From the NCBI GenBank assembly GCA_011321985.1, contig DROB01000237.1, positions 1-10,057 of the forward strand: a stretch of DNA of 10,057 nucleotides, read 5' to 3'. The position numbers and the translations under genes are program-made. Positions 6,652 through 10,057 of this stretch are shown here, piece by piece (within the stretch, counting starts at the first letter, position 1; the number at the start of each line of letters is the position of its first letter). The DNA is from Gammaproteobacteria bacterium. Its GTDB lineage: Bacteria; Pseudomonadota; Gammaproteobacteria; SZUA-229. The notes beneath the pieces were generated by a model. The model was not told the origin of the DNA. It made no database searches and saw nothing but the letters and a program-made list of their open reading frames with translations.

Positions 6652-6677
6652 ATGTCCGGGGATGAAACCCCGGACAT
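6652..6677. terminator. Strong GC-rich hairpin between second flagellin and flaG
   Basis: ATGTCCGGGG (6652-6661) pairs perfectly with CCCCGGACAT (6668-6677) around the six-base loop ATGAAA. It follows the first hairpin by nine bases. An ATAAATTAT stretch rather than a T-run comes next. The pair of hairpins most likely ends or attenuates flagellin transcription, lowering expression of flaG relative to flagellin. It also shows that the ATG at 6652, in frame with flaG, is part of a hairpin and not the gene start. Confidence 0.55.
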
Positions 6678-6732
6678 AAATTATCTAAAAGGTGTGAAAA
6701 ATAGAAAAATATTACTTACTAATAATCGGGTG

Positions 6733-7125
6733 ATGATCATGATGATAGAGATAAATACAGACACGGTTTTTTCTGTCGATACGCCAAAAATTAATAAAGT
6801 AGATGCGGTTCAGGTGGCGAATCCATTCCCGGAACGAGGCAAAAACTTGCCGGTTACCGATGAAGAATCTGCAGAGAATACAGCACAGTCATCATCCTCA
6901 GAGAAAGATTTTAATAATGTGGTCCGCGAATTAAATAACCATGTACAGAGAATACAGAGAGAACTGGAGTTTTCTGTCGATGAAACGAGTGGCAGGACGG
7001 AAATAAAGGTCGTTGATCTGGAGACAAAGGAGGTCATACGACAGATCCCTGGTGAGGAAGCGCTGAGGGTGGCACAAAAACTGAATGAAGGATCAACACT
7101 TGAGATATTCAATAGTTATTTTTGA
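6733..7125 (+). CDS. flaG: FlaG family flagellar protein
   Basis: The 130-residue product has a polar, low-complexity N-terminal half (Ser/Glu/Asn-rich, about residues 30-60) and a conserved C-terminal FlaG domain. The domain comprises a helix with VVRELNNHVQRIQ (63-75), a strand LEFSVDE (78-84), IKVVDLETKEVIRQIP (91-106) and a final amphipathic helix. FlaG lies between flagellin and fliD in Pseudomonas, Vibrio and Campylobacter and influences filament length or adhesion; its exact role is unsettled. The open frame extends upstream to 6652, but that ATG is in a hairpin, so one of the ATGs at 6733, 6739 or 6742 is the likely start. GGGTG at 6728-6732 best suits 6739. No own promoter is seen; it is probably expressed by read-through from the second flagellin. 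Confidence 0.85.
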   Translation: MIMMIEINTDTVFSVDTPKINKVDAVQVANPFPERGKNLPVTDEESAENTAQSSSSEKDFNNVVRELNNHVQRIQRELEFSVDETSGRTEIKVVDLETKEVIRQIPGEEALRVAQKLNEGSTLEIFNSYF

Positions 7126-7127
7126 TC

Positions 7128-7143
7128 TGGCATCGATATTGCT
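7128..7143 (+). promoter_or_regulatory. Sigma54 (RpoN) -24/-12 promoter of fliD-fliS-fliT
   Basis: TGGCATCGATATTGCT has the invariant GG at 7129-7130 and GC at 7141-7142 with the required spacing, and matches TGGCAC-N5-TTGC at all but one defined position. It begins three bases after the flaG stop and 94 bases before the fliD start. In Pseudomonas the fliD operon is RpoN/FleQ-dependent, which supports the assignment. A FleQ-type activator site was not identified. Confidence 0.75.
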
Positions 7144-7221
7144 AGTAAATCTATATGAATGATCTTTTGGATGAGTATACATTAATGTCGATGAAACTAA
7201 ACGCAGATTACAGGAAATAAA

Positions 7222-8574
7222 ATGCCAGCAATATCATCAGCAGGAATTGGGTCCGGACTGGATGTCCAGGGAATCGTCAGTCAGCTTATGGCTATCGAAC
7301 GCCAGCCTCTGCAGCGCCTGCAGTTCAAACAGGGGCAGCTGGAAACACAGATAAGTGCGTACGGCCAGCTCAAGAGTACATTATCAACGTTTAAATCGGC
7401 AATGGACGAGCTGGGAACACTTGATGCCCTGAAAGTATTTACTTCCAGTAGCAGTAATCCGAATGTGATAGATATAACGGCAAGCAGTAACGCCAACCTT
7501 GCTACCTTCGATGTGGAAGTCGTCAGGCTTGCCGAAAATCATAAGATGGCATCGAGTGAGATACTCGATACCACAGTTTTTGGTGGTGCTGCGGGTGATT
7601 CCCTTACTATCCAGGTAGGTAGTGATGTCGCCAATACCATCACCATCGATATGAGTGGCGGTATGACCTTGCAGGATATCCGTACCGCTCTTAATAATGA
7701 TGTGACTAATCCTGGTGTTCATGCCACGGTCATCAATGGTGATAATAATAATCAGAAGATAGTTTTTACGGCAGACGATAGTGGCACTGATAATGCACTT
7801 ACCTTGTCATATGGTGGCTCAATCAATGCGGCTACACTGAATTTGCAGACCCTGAACAATATCGGTGGTGATACCAGTCTGCTAAATGCCGAGATTGTTG
7901 TCGATGGTTTTAATATCACCCGCTCTACAAATAATATCGCAGATGTGATAAGTGGTGTGACGCTAAATCTCATCAGTGCCAGTCCGGGAACTACAAACAC
8001 TTTAGAGATCAATCGTGATCTCGAATCAGTAGAGGCATCGGTGCAGACTTTTGCTGATGCGTATAACGGGCTTCGCTCATCGATAAAAACATTAAGGAAC
8101 GGCCAGCTTGAAGCTGATAGTTCGTTACTGTCGATCGAAAGAAGTATGTTATCAGTATTGAATGCACCTGCAACAGGGGGTGTCTTCAGCACGTTATCAG
8201 AAGTCGGGCTGACACTACAGAAAGATGGCACCATGTCGCTCTCTAGCAGCGACCTGAAAACGGCATTACAAAATGATTTTGAGGGGGTCTCTCAATTATT
8301 TGCTGCAGATACACAGGGTTTCGCTAATCGTTTCTCGACACTTGCCGATAACTGGATAGGCAGTAACGGATTATTGGAGGCTCGGACCGATGGACTGGCG
8401 AGCAGAGTAGATGATCTGGTCGATCGCCAGTTTACACTCGAACGTAACCTGGAGAATGTCGAGGCCAGATTTATCGCTCAATTTTCAGCACTGGATGCTC
8501 TGGTCGGGCAGTTGCAGGGAACCAGTCAATTTTTAACATCACAATTAGCGCAGTTACCAGGGGCTGGCGGTTAA
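7222..8574 (+). CDS. fliD: Flagellar filament cap protein FliD
   Basis: FliD (hook-associated protein 2) forms the cap at the filament tip that folds incoming flagellin; in some polar flagellates it also mediates adhesion. The 450-residue length is typical. The N-terminus contains the family signature GIGSGLDVQGIVSQLMAIER (residues 8-27), followed by a heptad-rich helix with QLKSTLSTFKSAM. The C-terminal third has the second conserved domain (FADAYNGLRSSIKTLRNG, then LSEVGLTLQKDGTMSL). It ends in a long coiled coil (VDDLVDRQFTLERNLENVEARF) and a final segment with QLQGTSQFLTSQLAQL. The start has AGGAA at 7212-7216. It heads the fliD-fliS-fliT unit behind a sigma54-type site. Confidence 0.96.
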   Translation: MPAISSAGIGSGLDVQGIVSQLMAIERQPLQRLQFKQGQLETQISAYGQLKSTLSTFKSAMDELGTLDALKVFTSSSSNPNVIDITASSNANLATFDVEVVRLAENHKMASSEILDTTVFGGAAGDSLTIQVGSDVANTITIDMSGGMTLQDIRTALNNDVTNPGVHATVINGDNNNQKIVFTADDSGTDNALTLSYGGSINAATLNLQTLNNIGGDTSLLNAEIVVDGFNITRSTNNIADVISGVTLNLISASPGTTNTLEINRDLESVEASVQTFADAYNGLRSSIKTLRNGQLEADSSLLSIERSMLSVLNAPATGGVFSTLSEVGLTLQKDGTMSLSSSDLKTALQNDFEGVSQLFAADTQGFANRFSTLADNWIGSNGLLEARTDGLASRVDDLVDRQFTLERNLENVEARFIAQFSALDALVGQLQGTSQFLTSQLAQLPGAGG

Positions 8575-8625
8575 AGAATCAACTTATTTATAGAATGCAT
8601 CATCTACATCAACGGGAGATAAGCT

Positions 8626-9057
8626 GTGAGTTATACAACGACAAGAAGTAATGTGAATCAATACAATAATGTAAATAGTTATACGGGTGTAACTGATGCT
8701 AATCCACACCAGTTAGTACAAATGCTGATCGATGGGGCTTTGGGTAAGCTCTCTGTTCTAAAAGGCCTGATAGAAAGAAAAGAGACAGCGAAGAAAGGAC
8801 AGGTAGTTGGTCAGGCTATCTCGATCATCGGAGGTCTGCGTTCCAGTCTTGATATGGAAAAAGGCGGTGATCTTGCAGCGAACCTCGATGATGTATACGA
8901 GTATATAGAAAGGCGGCTGGTGCAGGCAAATCTGAAAAATGACGTGGCTATCGTCGATGAAGTGGTAGCCTTGCTACGCGAGATAAAAACGGCCTGGGAA
9001 TCGATTCCTGTCGAAACCAGAACAAAACCTTCACCTGATCTATCGGTTGTCTCATAA
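8626..9057 (+). CDS. fliS: Flagellin export chaperone FliS
   Basis: FliS binds the C-terminus of flagellin in the cytoplasm, preventing premature polymerisation and delivering it to the export gate. The 143-residue size is normal. The family features are visible: an N-terminal region with QYNNVNSYTGVTDANP, the signature NPHQLVQMLIDGAL at residues 26-39, and the helix pair VVGQAISIIGGLRSSLDMEKGGDLAANLDDVYEYI. The start codon is GTG, chosen because GGGAG at 8614-8618 lies seven bases upstream and the frame matches the family start (MSYTTTRS). It follows fliD by 51 bases with no terminator. Confidence 0.94.
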   Translation: MSYTTTRSNVNQYNNVNSYTGVTDANPHQLVQMLIDGALGKLSVLKGLIERKETAKKGQVVGQAISIIGGLRSSLDMEKGGDLAANLDDVYEYIERRLVQANLKNDVAIVDEVVALLREIKTAWESIPVETRTKPSPDLSVVS

Positions 9058-9085
9058 CTCTTTATACCATACACAGGAAGTTGAT

Positions 9086-9400
9086 ATGAACCAAAAACAC
9101 AGCAAGTTAACCGAAGTTATCGAATACAGTGAAACCATGCTACGAGAAGCAGAGTCTGGTAACTGGAAAAATGTTTTTACTATAGAAGAGCAACGCAGCG
9201 AATTGATAAAAGAGATATATTCGCAACCTTCGACGACAAATGAGAGGTTAAATAACAACCGGCAGATCATGCAGATCCTCGTCCTCAATAAAAAAATAGA
9301 AGCCATCACCTCGAGAGCGAGAGATAATGTAAGGGACCAGGCGGGATCGATAAACAAGGGTCGTCAGGCTGTCGAAGTGTATGCTCAGAACGTAGGTTAG
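9086..9400 (+). CDS. fliT: FliT-like flagellar chaperone
   Basis: The 104-residue, all-helical, charged protein occupies the FliT position right after fliS. FliT family proteins are small chaperones for FliD; in enterobacteria FliT also binds FlhDC. Sequence similarity in this family is low, so the call rests on size, helical pattern (SKLTEVIEYSETMLREAESGNWKNVFTIEEQR, where WxxVxxxExxR is typical), a C-terminal helix and position. An upstream in-frame ATG at 9047 would overlap fliS and lacks a ribosome binding site, whereas ATG 9086 has AGGAAG at 9075-9080. It is probably the last gene of the fliDST operon. Confidence 0.78.
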   Translation: MNQKHSKLTEVIEYSETMLREAESGNWKNVFTIEEQRSELIKEIYSQPSTTNERLNNNRQIMQILVLNKKIEAITSRARDNVRDQAGSINKGRQAVEVYAQNVG

Positions 9401-9627
9401 AAAGAAGCTTCAAGCTATGAGGTTTTCACTACGTATAAACTATACCAGCAGATACATAGCCCCTGTAGGAGCGGGATCTATTCCGCGAACAGGGTTAAAA
9501 TAGAAAGTATTAGTTCAAACCTGAACTGAGCATTGTTGTAGCAAGCTAAAAGGCTGCTTCGCTCGGGCACATCCTTCGAGGCAAAAAATAATTAATCATT
9601 TAGATATACGGTTGTCATCGCTATCTG
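9401..9627. other. Intergenic gap between fliT and the opposite-strand gene
   Basis: This 227-base gap separates two converging genes. It contains the REP-like palindrome described separately and a GC-richer patch at 9536-9582 with an imperfect stem: AGC-A-AGC (9539-9545) against GCTGCT (9553-9558). No clear T-tailed terminator is seen on either strand, and no gene. Confidence 0.4.
9461..9494. repeat. REP-like palindromic element (GTAG type)
   Basis: CCCTGT (9461-9466) pairs with ACAGGG (9489-9494). Inside, GCGG (9471-9474) pairs with CCGC (9483-9486) around an eight-base loop. The arrangement GTAGGAGCGGG followed by a CCGCGA arm closely resembles the REP elements of Pseudomonas, whose GTAG head is recognised by REP-associated tyrosine transposases (RAYTs). 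It lies in a convergent intergenic gap, a usual REP location, and may help end transcription from both sides. Confidence 0.7.
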
Positions 9628-10057
9628 TTATAGACGAACATCACCGGAATATCTGTAGCCAGTGCTGCCTTCCAGGCCATGTTCTCTGGTCCAGACAAGA
9701 TCACCGATTATCCTGAACTTTGCTACGGATATAGCACCGCGTTTACCGCGTTTGTCATTTGAACTGGATAATGCCGCGATGATTTCTTCGCGTTCAAGCT
9801 GGTACATCTCCAGTGGTTCAAACGCATTATCCATCAGTGACAGGATGATAATATCCCAGTTTCCATTTGGATTTAACTGGCCGATACGGTGCCCAGGTTT
9901 GATCCTGTCACCGATGACACGGCTCTTGATCAGTACCCTGAGCCCTTCTCGCTGGTGATTGCCCATGGCATCAAAACCACAATTCGTATCGTTATTCAAA
10001 GTTAATTGAAGCTGGGTCGATACATCATAACGGGCAATTTCACCTGATACGGGCAAC
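9628..10057 (-). CDS. Hypothetical protein resembling a restriction-endonuclease-like family; N-terminus outside the window
   Basis: The frame enters from the right edge (minus strand) and stops at 9628-9630; about 143 residues are visible. The visible order is VSGEIARYD, then GFDAMG, a short gap, LRVLIKSR, KPGHRIGQLNPNGNWDIIILSLMD, then FEPLEMYQLEREEIIAAL and RGAISVAKFRIIGDLVW. I recall this pattern from uncharacterised bacterial proteins annotated as restriction-endonuclease-like. The D of GFDA followed by xIK could be a PD-(D/E)xK catalytic pair, but that is inference from motif spacing. It is transcribed against the flagellar genes and has no evident link to motility. In Pseudomonas the gene after fliT would be fleQ on the same strand, so gene order breaks here. 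Confidence 0.6.
   Translation of the reverse strand, partial: LPVSGEIARYDVSTQLQLTLNNDTNCGFDAMGNHQREGLRVLIKSRVIGDRIKPGHRIGQLNPNGNWDIIILSLMDNAFEPLEMYQLEREEIIAALSSSNDKRGKRGAISVAKFRIIGDLVWTREHGLEGSTGYRYSGDVRL

Noticed and set aside
7752..8234. 160-residue minus-strand open frame inside fliD
   Set aside because: It lies wholly within the well-supported fliD frame, has no recognisable motif, and its composition mirrors the opposite strand.
9047..9085. Upstream in-frame ATG extending fliT into fliS
   Set aside because: It has no ribosome binding site, while AGGAAG correctly precedes the ATG at 9086; the extra residues look unlike FliT.
1..10057. CRISPR array, tRNA or rRNA gene
   Set aside because: No regularly spaced direct repeats, cloverleaf or conserved rRNA segments were seen on either strand.

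Overview
This window is a flagellar filament-assembly locus, almost certainly from a gammaproteobacterium with a polar-type flagellum. The gene order flgJ-flgK-flgL-(insert)-flagellin-flagellin-flaG-fliD-fliS-fliT matches the late flagellar region of Pseudomonas- and Vibrio-like bacteria. The promoters also fit: two sigma28 (FliA) promoters sit before the flagellins and a sigma54-type promoter before fliD. Base composition is moderate in GC. The species cannot be named from the sequence alone.

Layout. Positions 3-3324 are the end of the rod/hook operon on the + strand: the 3' part of flgJ, then flgK and flgL packed 2-5 bases apart. A small gene for a four-TPR protein follows (3368-3916), in the slot where many relatives carry flagellin-modification genes. 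Next come two tandem flagellin genes (4282-5112 and 5746-6576). Their proteins differ at 14 of 276 residues. Each has its own sigma28 promoter and a roughly 110-base leader that folds into two hairpins. Between them lie a probable terminator and a 106-bp element with 26-bp perfect inverted ends. After the second flagellin, two hairpins precede flaG. A sigma54-type site starts 3 bases after flaG and would drive fliD-fliS-fliT. The last 660 bases hold a REP-like palindrome and the 3' end of an opposite-strand gene that resembles a restriction-endonuclease-like family.

How the genes work together: FlgJ helps build the rod. FlgK and FlgL form the hook-filament junction, on which the two flagellins polymerise under the FliD cap. 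FliS and FliT are the cytoplasmic chaperones for flagellin and FliD, and FlaG is thought to affect filament length or adhesion. The promoters imply the usual order: sigma54-dependent cap and chaperones first, then sigma28-dependent filament after the hook is complete.

The most interesting signals are non-coding. The two flagellin leaders share a paired structure with a compensatory G-C to A-T change. A MITE-like inverted repeat sits between the flagellins. A 56-bp block is identical in both genes although their synonymous sites have otherwise diverged. I see no clear evidence of an entirely new system; most of the window is a recognisable flagellar cluster.
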